Positions 1 to 7,030 of a DNA stretch of 64,000 bases are shown here, in pieces. Below the pieces are notes generated by a model. That model ran no database searches. It saw nothing but the letters and a program-made list of their open reading frames with translations, and had not been told where the DNA came from. Origin of the DNA: Streptomyces sp. TN58 (GTDB taxonomy: Bacteria; Actinomycetota; Actinomycetes; Streptomycetales; Streptomycetaceae); contig NZ_CP018870.1 in the NCBI RefSeq assembly GCF_001941845.1, forward strand, positions 868,001 through 932,000. Direction: 5' to 3'. Position numbers and translations under genes: made by a program. Positions within the stretch are counted from its first letter, which is position 1. Every line of letters starts with the position of its first letter.

Positions 1-740
1 AGATCGCCGACGAGGCCAACGCCTACCTCCTGGCCGACATCTCGCACATCGCGGGACTGGTCGCGGCCGGCCTGCACCAGAGCCCGGTCGACCACGCCCA
101 CGTGACCACCACCAGCACCTACAAGCAGCTGTACGGTCCGCGCGGCGGGCTGATCCTGCTGGGCCGCGAGGCCCGCCGGGCGGGGCCGGAGCGCGGGACC
201 CTGGCCGCGACCCTGCGCCGGGCCGTCTTCCCCTTCACCCAGGGCACCCCCGACCTCGCGTCGGTGGCGGCCAAGGCCCGCGCGCTGGACTTCGTGGCCA
301 GCCCGGACTTCGCGGAGGTCGCCAAGCGGCTGGCCGACGGCGCGCAGGCGATCGCGGAACGCCTCCTGGACCGGGGCTTCCGGCTGGTCACGGGCGGTAC
401 GGACACCCACATGGTGCTGCTCGACCTGCGCGGCACCGGCGTCACCGGGGACGTGGCGGAGGAGGCCCTGGAGTCCTGCGGGATCGTCGTCAACCGCAAC
501 CGCGTCCCCGGGGACACCACACCGGTCCGGGTGACGGGCGGCCTGCGGCTGGGGACGAACACGCTGGCCGCGCGCGGGATGGACCGGACGGTGGCCGCCG
601 AGTGCGCCGACCTGGTCGCGGACGTGCTGACGGCGCTCGCCGCGCCTGGCGGCGTGCTGCCGGACGCGCTGCGCGACCGGGTCCGCTCCCGGGTCTCCGA
701 GCTGTGCGCCACCCACCCCCTGCCGGGGTACCTGACGTGA
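1..740 (+). CDS. SHMT-fold PLP enzyme (divergent serine hydroxymethyltransferase or transaldolase), 5' truncated
   Basis: The frame is open from base 3 and runs to a TGA at 738-740, so only the C-terminal part (about 245 residues) is present. It aligns with the SHMT family: ADISHIAGLVAAG resembles the family VDMAHVAGLVAAG, and the PLP lysine lies in TTTSTYKQLYGPRGG. Several near-invariant SHMT positions differ. His before the PLP lysine is Tyr, the FPGGQGGP loop is FPFTQGTP, and GTPAIT is GTNTLA. Canonical SHMT converts serine and tetrahydrofolate to glycine and methylene-THF. SHMT-fold relatives also act as L-threonine transaldolases, making beta-hydroxy amino acids, so this could be a specialised paralogue. 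Its stop overlaps the next start (GTGA), and a threonine aldolase follows one gene later. Confidence 0.8.
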   Translation, partial: IADEANAYLLADISHIAGLVAAGLHQSPVDHAHVTTTSTYKQLYGPRGGLILLGREARRAGPERGTLAATLRRAVFPFTQGTPDLASVAAKARALDFVASPDFAEVAKRLADGAQAIAERLLDRGFRLVTGGTDTHMVLLDLRGTGVTGDVAEEALESCGIVVNRNRVPGDTTPVRVTGGLRLGTNTLAARGMDRTVAAECADLVADVLTALAAPGGVLPDALRDRVRSRVSELCATHPLPGYLT

Positions 741-1426
741 CCTTCAGCGGCTTCCCGCCCTCGGCACTGCGCCTGTACGAGGACCTCGCGGCCGACAACA
801 GCAAGGAGGCGTGGCGGCTGCGCCACCGCGAGCGGTACGAGCGTGACGTACGTGCGCCGATGGACGAGCTGGCCGCTGAACTGGGCACGTTCTTCGCGGA
901 GTGGGCCGGGCCGGCCGGGGTGCAGGTGCTCGGCCCGGTCCGGGACACCCGGATGTCCCACGACAAGTCCCCGTACAAGACCTACCAGGGCGCCTATCTG
1001 GACCTGCTGCCCTGCCTGGGCCTGTGGGTGCACCTGGACCGGGACGGGCTGTACGCCTCCGGCCGCTGGTACCCGTACGCCGGGGCCGAGGTCGCCCGCT
1101 ACCGTGGCGCCGTCGAGGAGGAGGACGGCGGCGCGGAGCTGGCGGCGATCACCGGCCGGCTCGCGGAGCAGGGCTTCGTCCTCGGCGGGGACCGGCTGAA
1201 GTCCCGGCCGCGGGGGGTGCCCGCGGACCACCCGCGGCTGGACCTGCTGCGCCACCGCAAGATCGACGCGGGGCGCCGCTACGGTCCGGCCGCCGGCCTG
1301 CACACGGCGCGGGCCGGGGAACTCGTACGGGAGACCTGGCTGCTGGTACGGCCGCTGCTGGACTGGCTGGCGGCCCGTGAGCTCACCCCCACGCCCCGAG
1401 AACGAGGAGTTGACGATCCGTCATGA
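737..1426 (+). CDS. DUF2461 family protein
   Basis: A 229-residue protein starting at a GTG that overlaps the upstream stop codon; the longer frame further upstream is ignored because it runs through the SHMT gene. The sequence begins TFSGFPPSALRLYEDL and contains the DTRMSHDKSPYKTYQG stretch. Both fit the DUF2461/TIGR02453 family, which has no established biochemical function. It is sandwiched by GTGA and ATGA overlaps between the SHMT-fold enzyme and the threonine aldolase, so the three are almost certainly co-translated. A link to glycine or threonine metabolism is only inferred from this context. No membrane segment or signal peptide is visible. Confidence 0.8.
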   Translation: MTFSGFPPSALRLYEDLAADNSKEAWRLRHRERYERDVRAPMDELAAELGTFFAEWAGPAGVQVLGPVRDTRMSHDKSPYKTYQGAYLDLLPCLGLWVHLDRDGLYASGRWYPYAGAEVARYRGAVEEEDGGAELAAITGRLAEQGFVLGGDRLKSRPRGVPADHPRLDLLRHRKIDAGRRYGPAAGLHTARAGELVRETWLLVRPLLDWLAARELTPTPRERGVDDPS

Positions 1427-2469
1427 CCACAGTTGGCTGCGGTGTCGCCGACCTGCGCAGTGACACGGTGACCCGGCCGGGTCCCGGGATGCGGGCCGCG
1501 ATGGCCGGCGCGGAGGTCGGCGACGACCTCTTCGGGGAGGATCCGACCGTCCGCGCCCTGGAGGAGCGCGTCGCCGGGCTCTTCGGCTTTCCGGCGGCGC
1601 TGTTCACACCGTCGGGGGTGATGGCCAACCAGATCGCGCTCCAGCTCCTCGTCGCTCCGGGCGAGGAGCTGGTGTGCGACGCCGAGGCGCACGTCCTGGC
1701 CCACGAGGAGGCCTCCCCGGCCCGCTACGGCGGGATCCAGACCCGTACGGTGACGGCCGAGCGGGGGGTGGTCACCCCTGAGCTGCTGGCGGGGGTGCTT
1801 CGGCGGGGGAACGCGTACACGCTGGGCACGCGCGCGGTGGAGGTGGAGCAGACCCACACCCGGGCCGGCGGCACCGTCCATCCACTGGGGACGCTGCGGG
1901 CGGTGCGCGAGCTGACGTCGGGTGCGGGGGTGGCGGTCCACATGGACGGCGCCCGGATCTGGAACGCGATGGCCGCGACCGGGACTCAGGCCGCGCGGTA
2001 CGGGGAGACGGCGGATTCGCTGTCCGTGTGCCTGTCGAAGGGGCTGGGGGCGCCGGTCGGTTCGGTGCTCCTGCTGCGGTCCGAACACCTGCCCAGGGCG
2101 CGGAAGCTGCGGCACGGGCTGGGCGGCGGCATGCGGCAGTCGGGCATCCTGGCCGCTGCGGGGCTGTACGCCCTGGACCACCATGTGGAGCGGATCGCGG
2201 AGGACCACGAGAACGCCGCGCTGCTGGCGGCGGGGCTGCGGGACGCGGGTTTCGCCGTGCGCCCGCCCGAGACCAACATCGTCCTCGTCGGGGTGCCGGG
2301 CGCCGACGAGGTCGTCGTGCGGGCCGCACAGGAAGGAGTGCTGGTGACCGCCCCGGACCCGGACACCGTCCGGCTGGTCACCCATCTGGACGCAGGACGC
2401 AAGGCGTGTCGGCGCGCCGTCGAGGTGCTGACCGCCGTCATGGCAGATGTCGTCGCCGCCGGTGCGTGA
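1423..2469 (+). CDS. Low-specificity L-threonine aldolase (PLP-dependent)
   Basis: A 348-residue fold-type I PLP enzyme that would cleave L-threonine or L-allo-threonine to glycine and acetaldehyde, or run in reverse to form beta-hydroxy amino acids. Family features are the N-terminal DLRSDTVTRPGPGMRAAMA, GDDLFGEDPTV, the DGARIWNA aspartate that contacts the pyridine nitrogen, and SVCLSKGLGAPVGS with the PLP lysine. Length is normal for the family. The ATG overlaps the DUF2461 stop (ATGA). It may supply or recycle glycine for the same pathway as the SHMT-fold enzyme, or supply a beta-hydroxy amino acid to the nearby NRPS cluster; the latter is speculative because convergent transcription and a terminator lie between. 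Confidence 0.87.
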   Translation: MTTVGCGVADLRSDTVTRPGPGMRAAMAGAEVGDDLFGEDPTVRALEERVAGLFGFPAALFTPSGVMANQIALQLLVAPGEELVCDAEAHVLAHEEASPARYGGIQTRTVTAERGVVTPELLAGVLRRGNAYTLGTRAVEVEQTHTRAGGTVHPLGTLRAVRELTSGAGVAVHMDGARIWNAMAATGTQAARYGETADSLSVCLSKGLGAPVGSVLLLRSEHLPRARKLRHGLGGGMRQSGILAAAGLYALDHHVERIAEDHENAALLAAGLRDAGFAVRPPETNIVLVGVPGADEVVVRAAQEGVLVTAPDPDTVRLVTHLDAGRKACRRAVEVLTAVMADVVAAGA

Positions 2470-2519
2470 GAGCGCGCCGCGGGACGTTCGTAAGAAGCGG
2501 AAGAGAGCGAAGTAGCAGC

Positions 2520-3101
2520 ATGAGTTTAGAAGTCCGGCCCGCCACGGCGGATCTGTGGGACGACGTCCGCAAGGTGCTCCAGCCGAAGCCGAGCGCGCAC
2601 ACGTGCTGGTGCATGGCGTGGCGGCTGTCCACCGGCGACTACGGGCGGATGACCGCGCAGGAGCGGGGCGAGCACCTGCGCACCCTCACCGAGAAAGCGG
2701 ACCCTCCGCCGGGGGTCCTCGGTTTCCTGGACGGCGAGGTGGCCGGCTGGTGCAACGTGGCACCGCGCCGCCAGCTCGACCGGCTCACCTCGTCCAAGAC
2801 CATCACGCCGGTGGACGACGTGCCCGTGTGGTCGGTGACCTGTTTCGTCGTGCGCAAGGAGTTCCGCGGCAAGGGGGTCGCCTCGGGTCTGCTGGAGGGG
2901 GCCGTCGAGCACGCCCGGGAGAACGGCGCACCCGCCGTCGAGGGCTATCCGGTGGATCCCGAGGGCGGCCGGGTGAACCCGACCCTCGCCTACGTCGGGA
3001 CGATGGACATGTTCGAGCGGGCCGGCTTCCGCCGGATCCAGCGCACCGAGGCCAAGAGCGACAAGCGGCACCGCTGGATCGTGCGCCGCGACCTGGTCTG
3101 A
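2520..3101 (+). CDS. GNAT family N-acetyltransferase
   Basis: A 193-residue protein starting at the ATG at 2520. It shows the acetyl-CoA-binding GNAT core VTCFVVRKEFRGKGVASGLL (motif A: V..eyrGkGva) and the C-terminal MFERAGFRRI. The N-terminal CWCMAWRL is typical of a widespread actinobacterial GNAT subfamily of unknown substrate. It is separated from the aldolase by 50 bases and is the last plus-strand gene before the terminator at 3124-3160. A role in the NRPS cluster is not supported; it may simply mark the cluster's left edge. Confidence 0.82.
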   Translation: MSLEVRPATADLWDDVRKVLQPKPSAHTCWCMAWRLSTGDYGRMTAQERGEHLRTLTEKADPPPGVLGFLDGEVAGWCNVAPRRQLDRLTSSKTITPVDDVPVWSVTCFVVRKEFRGKGVASGLLEGAVEHARENGAPAVEGYPVDPEGGRVNPTLAYVGTMDMFERAGFRRIQRTEAKSDKRHRWIVRRDLV

Positions 3102-3123
3102 CCGGCACCGCCGCCCGATGCCC

Positions 3124-3160
3124 GGGGAAGGGGCTCCCGCAGTGCGGGGGCCCCTTCCCC
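3124..3160. terminator. Bidirectional hairpin terminator
   Basis: An inverted repeat with arms GGGGAAGGGGC and GCCCCTTCCCC, extended inward by CCCGCA/TGCGGG pairing, lies between convergent genes (GNAT ending at 3101 and acyl-CoA dehydrogenase ending at 3179). No long T-run follows on either strand, as is usual in Streptomyces. It probably separates the left flank from the NRPS cluster. Confidence 0.75.
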
Positions 3161-3178
3161 GTGTCCGGCGGGTGCCGG

Positions 3179-4324
3179 TCAGGGGGTGTGGGCCGCGATG
3201 TCCCACAGCTGGGCGGGGCGCCCGCAGCGCAGGGCCTCCCAGGCCGCGCGCCGGTAGCAGCCGGCCACCAGGCCGTCCCGTACGAGTCCGGAGGCTCCGT
3301 GCAGGTGCACCGCGTCACGGGTCACGTCGAGGGTGGTCTCGGCGGTGAGGGCGATGAGCCCCGCCGCCTCGCCCGGGGTGAGCCGGCCCTCGTCGAGGTC
3401 GCGGGCGGCGTCACCGACGGCCCAGCGGACGGCGTCGAGCCGGGCCAGGAGCCCGGCCACCCGCAGCCGGGGTCCCTGGTGCTTGACCAGGGCCTGGCCG
3501 AACTGCTGCCGTCCGCGGATCCGGGAGACGACGGCGGTCAGGGCGGCCGCGGTGATGCCGGCCAGCAGCGACGCCTGGTGGACGGCGGCGCGCAGGCCGA
3601 CGCGGGCGAGGGCGTGTTCGGCGGCGAGCCCCCGCAGCAGCACCGAGTCGGCCGGGATCCGGGCCTCGTCGAAGACGGCTCCGGCGACGGCTCCCCCTCC
3701 GTGGTCGCGCAGCGGGCGTACGGTGACACCCTGCGCGGGCAGGTCGACGAGGGCGACGCAGGGCCCGTCGGGGCCGCTCGCCAGGACCAGCAGGGCGTCC
3801 GCCCCGACGCCGGCGGCGAACGGGCCGCCGGTGCCGGTGAGGACGACGCCGCCGCCGTCGCCGTCCGGTTTCCAGGCGATGCCCGGCGGCACGGCTCCGC
3901 GCGGGTCGGGCAGCCGGCCCGGGACGGCGAGCTGGAGCTCCCCGGCGCGCACCCGGTCGAGCCGGTCGTCGGTGCCCTCGGGGGCGAGGGGGCCGAGGGC
4001 GGAGAGCAGGTCGAGCGCGAGGAGGGTGTCGGCGAGCGGGACGGGCTGCATCGCGTTGCCGGTCTCCTCGCAGACCATGGCGAGGACGGCCTGGCCGAGG
4101 TCGAGGCCCTCCTTGTCGATGGGGAGGGCGAACTCCCAGGCTCCGACCTGGGTCAGTGCCTCCCAGGCGCCGGCGGGGGTGTCCCCGTCGACTTCCAGGC
4201 CCTGCCGTACGGTGAGCCGGAGCTGCCGGAAGAGCGAGTCCTCGTCCTCCCGCTCCCGCCACCGCTCGGGCGCCTCGCCGGCCGCCCCGTCCGTACCTCT
4301 GCCGTTGACCGCCTGGGTCGTCAT
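3179..4324 (-). CDS. Acyl-CoA dehydrogenase family protein (subunit A of a pair)
   Basis: A 381-residue acyl-CoA dehydrogenase fold protein. It retains the central flavin-contact motif RGRQQFGQALVKHQ and the HLHGASGLVRDGLV helix, but I see neither a SEPxAGSD-type strand nor a C-terminal GGT(A/S)E motif. The upstream partner (4321-5511) has the opposite set. It is the last gene of the minus-strand arm, translationally coupled to its partner by an ATGA overlap. In such clusters these enzymes desaturate PCP- or CoA-bound acyl or aminoacyl groups, or oxidise azolines and prolines. Which applies here is unknown. An obligate heteromer with the partner is inferred. Confidence 0.8.
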   Translation of the reverse strand: MTTQAVNGRGTDGAAGEAPERWREREDEDSLFRQLRLTVRQGLEVDGDTPAGAWEALTQVGAWEFALPIDKEGLDLGQAVLAMVCEETGNAMQPVPLADTLLALDLLSALGPLAPEGTDDRLDRVRAGELQLAVPGRLPDPRGAVPPGIAWKPDGDGGGVVLTGTGGPFAAGVGADALLVLASGPDGPCVALVDLPAQGVTVRPLRDHGGGAVAGAVFDEARIPADSVLLRGLAAEHALARVGLRAAVHQASLLAGITAAALTAVVSRIRGRQQFGQALVKHQGPRLRVAGLLARLDAVRWAVGDAARDLDEGRLTPGEAAGLIALTAETTLDVTRDAVHLHGASGLVRDGLVAGCYRRAAWEALRCGRPAQLWDIAAHTP

Positions 4325-5511
4325 GGCCGTACCTCCGCCCCTGAGTCGAGACGCAGCCGGGCCAGCGTCTCCAGCATCATTTCGGCGGTGCCGCCGGATA
4401 TCCGCATCCCCGGGGCTTCACGCATCGCCGAATCGAGTGGGTGTGCCACCCCGTCGACCTCCGGGTCGTCGAGGGTCATGCTGGTGTCGCCGTCGAGTTC
4501 GGCGGCCCACCAGGCCACCTCCGCGGCGAGTTCGGTGGTGTACCACTTCGCGGCGGCGGCCTCGTCCTCGTTGAGCTCGCCCCGGTCGAGGCGGGTGAGG
4601 ACGCGGCGCACCAGGGTGCCCGCCGCGAGCAGCCGGGCGTTGAGCTTGGCCAGGCCGATCTGGTCGTGCTGGCCGGCCTCCAGCCGGTCGGTGTGGGCCT
4701 CCAGCCGTTCGACGGCGGCCCGGTACCAGCGCAGCGCCTTGACGTAGTAGTCGAGGCCGGTGCGTTCGAAGGCGAGGGTCTTGACGACGATCGCCCAGCC
4801 CTGGCCGATGCCGCCGACGACGTCGTCGGCGGTGACGGCCACGCCGTCGAGGGCGACCTCGTGGAAGGCGTCGTCGCCGATGCCGGGTATCTGCCGGATG
4901 GTGACGCCGGGCTGGGCCAGGGGCACGAGGAAGAGGCTGAAGGCGTCGTCCTCGCCGCGGGCCAGGCAGAGCCCGTAGTCGGCGAAGCGGGCGAAGAGGG
5001 AGTGGACCTTGGTGCCGTAGAGCTTGTAGCCGCCCTTGCCGTCGGAGACGGCGCGGGTGGAGAGGATGTTGAGGTCGGAGCCGGCCTGCGGTTCGCTGAA
5101 GAGCACGCAGCCGAAGGAGGTGCCGTCGGCGAAGCCCGGCAGGTGGCGCGCCTTCATCTGCGGGCTCGCGACGTTGAGCAGGGTGGAGCCGACGATCTGC
5201 ACGGTGAGCGTGTGCAGCAGGTCGGGGACGTCGTGCATGGCGAGTTCCTCGACCAGTACGGCGGCCGCGACCTGGCTGACGCCGCGGCCTCCGTACTCCT
5301 CGGGCCACTGGGGTGCGAGGAGGCCGCGTTCGCCCAGGGCCCGGTGGATGGGCCGGGGGTCGCGGGTGCGCCGGGCCTCGGCGACGGGGGCGGAGACCAG
5401 GATGTCGTGGATGTCCTCGCGCAGGGCCCGCATGGGGGTGCGGGGCACGTCGGCCCCGCTCCGTACGAGCCCGCAGTCCGCGGGCGCGCGGTAGAACTCG
5501 GTGGTGAGCAC
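4321..5511 (-). CDS. Acyl-CoA dehydrogenase family protein (subunit B of a pair)
   Basis: I place the start at a GTG (5511), six bases after an AAGGGAG ribosome binding site; the in-frame TTG at 5517 directly abuts that site. The 396-residue product contains the substrate/FAD motif LFSEPQAGSDLNI and the C-terminal ISGGTAEMMLETLAR, both typical of acyl-CoA dehydrogenases. The RxxFGxxxxxxQ stretch is not recognisable and is instead found in the overlapping downstream gene. Adjacent half-complementary dehydrogenases are known as alpha2beta2 enzymes in steroid catabolism, so a heteromer is plausible. It probably oxidises a carrier- or CoA-bound cluster intermediate. Confidence 0.8.
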   Translation of the reverse strand: MLTTEFYRAPADCGLVRSGADVPRTPMRALREDIHDILVSAPVAEARRTRDPRPIHRALGERGLLAPQWPEEYGGRGVSQVAAAVLVEELAMHDVPDLLHTLTVQIVGSTLLNVASPQMKARHLPGFADGTSFGCVLFSEPQAGSDLNILSTRAVSDGKGGYKLYGTKVHSLFARFADYGLCLARGEDDAFSLFLVPLAQPGVTIRQIPGIGDDAFHEVALDGVAVTADDVVGGIGQGWAIVVKTLAFERTGLDYYVKALRWYRAAVERLEAHTDRLEAGQHDQIGLAKLNARLLAAGTLVRRVLTRLDRGELNEDEAAAAKWYTTELAAEVAWWAAELDGDTSMTLDDPEVDGVAHPLDSAMREAPGMRISGGTAEMMLETLARLRLDSGAEVRP

Positions 5512-5542
5512 GGGCAACTCCCTTGGCGGGTCTGGGTGGGTC

Positions 5543-5583
5543 GGGGGGTGGGGGTGGGGGTGGGGGTGGGGGTGAGGGTGGGG
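5543..5583. repeat. G-rich hexanucleotide tandem repeat with G-quadruplex potential
   Basis: About five consecutive GGGGGT-type units, followed by GAGGGTGGGG, fill much of the 112-base gap between the free C domain gene and the acyl-CoA dehydrogenase pair. The plus (template) strand is G-rich, so the minus-strand transcript is C-rich here. The tract could form a G-quadruplex in the template strand. No coding function is likely. Confidence 0.8.
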
Positions 5584-5623
5584 ATCGCGGGGAGGGGGCC
5601 GGGGCGCGGGGGCCCGGCCCCGC

Positions 5624-7030
5624 TCAGTGCCGGGTGGCGGCGACCGGGGAGGCCGGCGCGGCGACCGCCCGGTCCAGTACCTCCTCGATCCCGGTGAGCA
5701 GGCCCCGCACGTCCTCGGGCGTGGCCGCGTGCCGGTTGTACTCGGCGGTGCCGCCGATCTCGCCGTCCCGCTCCACCAGGCCCACGCAGGCGAGGGCGGC
5801 GGCCGGGTCGGGGCTGTAGAGCTCCAGGTGGCGTGCGGGCGGGCCGGGCAGCTGGCCGACCTCGACGCCCGGCAGGTCCAGTGGTACGGCCGGGTAGTTG
5901 TGGAGGGCGAACAGGACGTTGTACGGCGGGGGTGTGCCGTCGCCGAACAGCACGTCCACGGGCAGGCGCTGGTGGGCCAGGGCGTCGGCCACCGCGGTGC
6001 GGGTGCGGTGCAGGAGGTCGCGGAAGGAGGGTCCGCCCGTGAGGTCGAGCCGGATCGGCACGACGGTGGTGTACTGGCCGACGGCGCCTTCGAGGGGTCC
6101 GGCGAACCGGCCGGCGGCCGGGGTGCCGATCACGACGGAGGTACGGCCGTCCCTGCGGGCCAGTACGACGGCGAGCGCGGCGAGCAGGGTCATGAAGGGG
6201 GTGGCCCCCTCGGCGGCGCCCAGTTCCAGCCCGGCGTCGACGGGACCGCGGGCCAGCCGTACGGGCAGGTGTCCGCGCTCGAAGCCGCCGCCGGCCCGGG
6301 CCGCCGGCGGGTCGGCCGCGAACACGGCCCGGCGGCGGGCGAGTTCGGCCGTGCCGTCGGGGCCGGCGAGCCAGCGGTGCTGCCAGTCGGCGTAGTCGGG
6401 GAACTGGAGTTCGGGCGGGGTCAGGGCGTCCGGGCCGTCGCGGTAGCCGGCGGCGAGGTCGGCGAGGAACACCCCGGAGGACCAGCCGTCGAAGAGCGCG
6501 AGGTGGGAGGCGAGGATCAGGACGTGCTCGTCGGGGGCGGTCCGCAGCAGCCGGAAGGCGCTGGTGCGGCCGCTCTCCAGGTCCAGCACGGTGGTGGCGC
6601 TCTCGGTGGTCTGCACGGCGACCCGCTCGGCGGCGGCCCGCGGGGTGAAGCCCGTCAGGTCGGCCCGGGTGAGCCGCAGGACCGGTTCCGGGTCCACGTG
6701 CAGCCGCGGCTGGTCGGCGCTGGAGCGGACCAGCCGGGTGCGCAGCGCCTCGTGCCGGCGCAGCACCCCGGTGAGGGCCGCCTCCAGCCGCCCGGGGTCC
6801 AGGGGGCCGGTCAGCCGGAGGGCGTGGGAGCCGGTGGCGGCGGCCGGGTGGGTGCGCTCGCGTCGCCACAGCCGGGTTTGCAGCGCGGTCGGCGGGACCG
6901 GCCCCGCGCCGGAGCGCGGGGCCGGGTGGGCGGGTACGGGGCGGCGGGCGGCCAGCATGAGGCGGGCGAGCTCGCGCTTGGCCTCGGGGAGCCCGGCGAG
7001 GGCTCCCTCCAGCCCGGCCGGTCCGGCCAT
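5624..7030 (-). CDS. Free-standing NRPS condensation-fold domain with degenerate active site
   Basis: A 468-residue protein made of one condensation-type domain: GSHALRLTGPLDPGRLEAAL, RRHEALRTRL, FPDYADWQ, GRTSVVIGTPAAGR and HQRLPVDVLF follow C-domain order. The HHxxxDG catalytic motif reads HLALFDG (residues 176-182), so the second, catalytic His is Leu while Asp and Gly remain. The ATG overlaps the stop of the upstream C-A-PCP gene by one base (TGATG). It carries no A or PCP domain. It could be a non-condensing recruiting or gating domain, or catalyse a different reaction in trans on the PCP of the upstream protein. Confidence 0.85.
   Translation of the reverse strand: MAGPAGLEGALAGLPEAKRELARLMLAARRPVPAHPAPRSGAGPVPPTALQTRLWRRERTHPAAATGSHALRLTGPLDPGRLEAALTGVLRRHEALRTRLVRSSADQPRLHVDPEPVLRLTRADLTGFTPRAAAERVAVQTTESATTVLDLESGRTSAFRLLRTAPDEHVLILASHLALFDGWSSGVFLADLAAGYRDGPDALTPPELQFPDYADWQHRWLAGPDGTAELARRRAVFAADPPAARAGGGFERGHLPVRLARGPVDAGLELGAAEGATPFMTLLAALAVVLARRDGRTSVVIGTPAAGRFAGPLEGAVGQYTTVVPIRLDLTGGPSFRDLLHRTRTAVADALAHQRLPVDVLFGDGTPPPYNVLFALHNYPAVPLDLPGVEVGQLPGPPARHLELYSPDPAAALACVGLVERDGEIGGTAEYNRHAATPEDVRGLLTGIEEVLDRAVAAPASPVAATRH

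Noticed and set aside
119..1303. Long minus-strand open frame of 394 codons
   Set aside because: It is the antisense shadow of the SHMT-fold and DUF2461 genes, is very Arg/Pro/Val-rich and has no family motif.
2555..4747. 730-codon plus-strand frame across the GNAT and acyl-CoA dehydrogenase genes
   Set aside because: Low-complexity Gly/Arg/Pro translation that crosses a terminator and opposes two well-supported genes.
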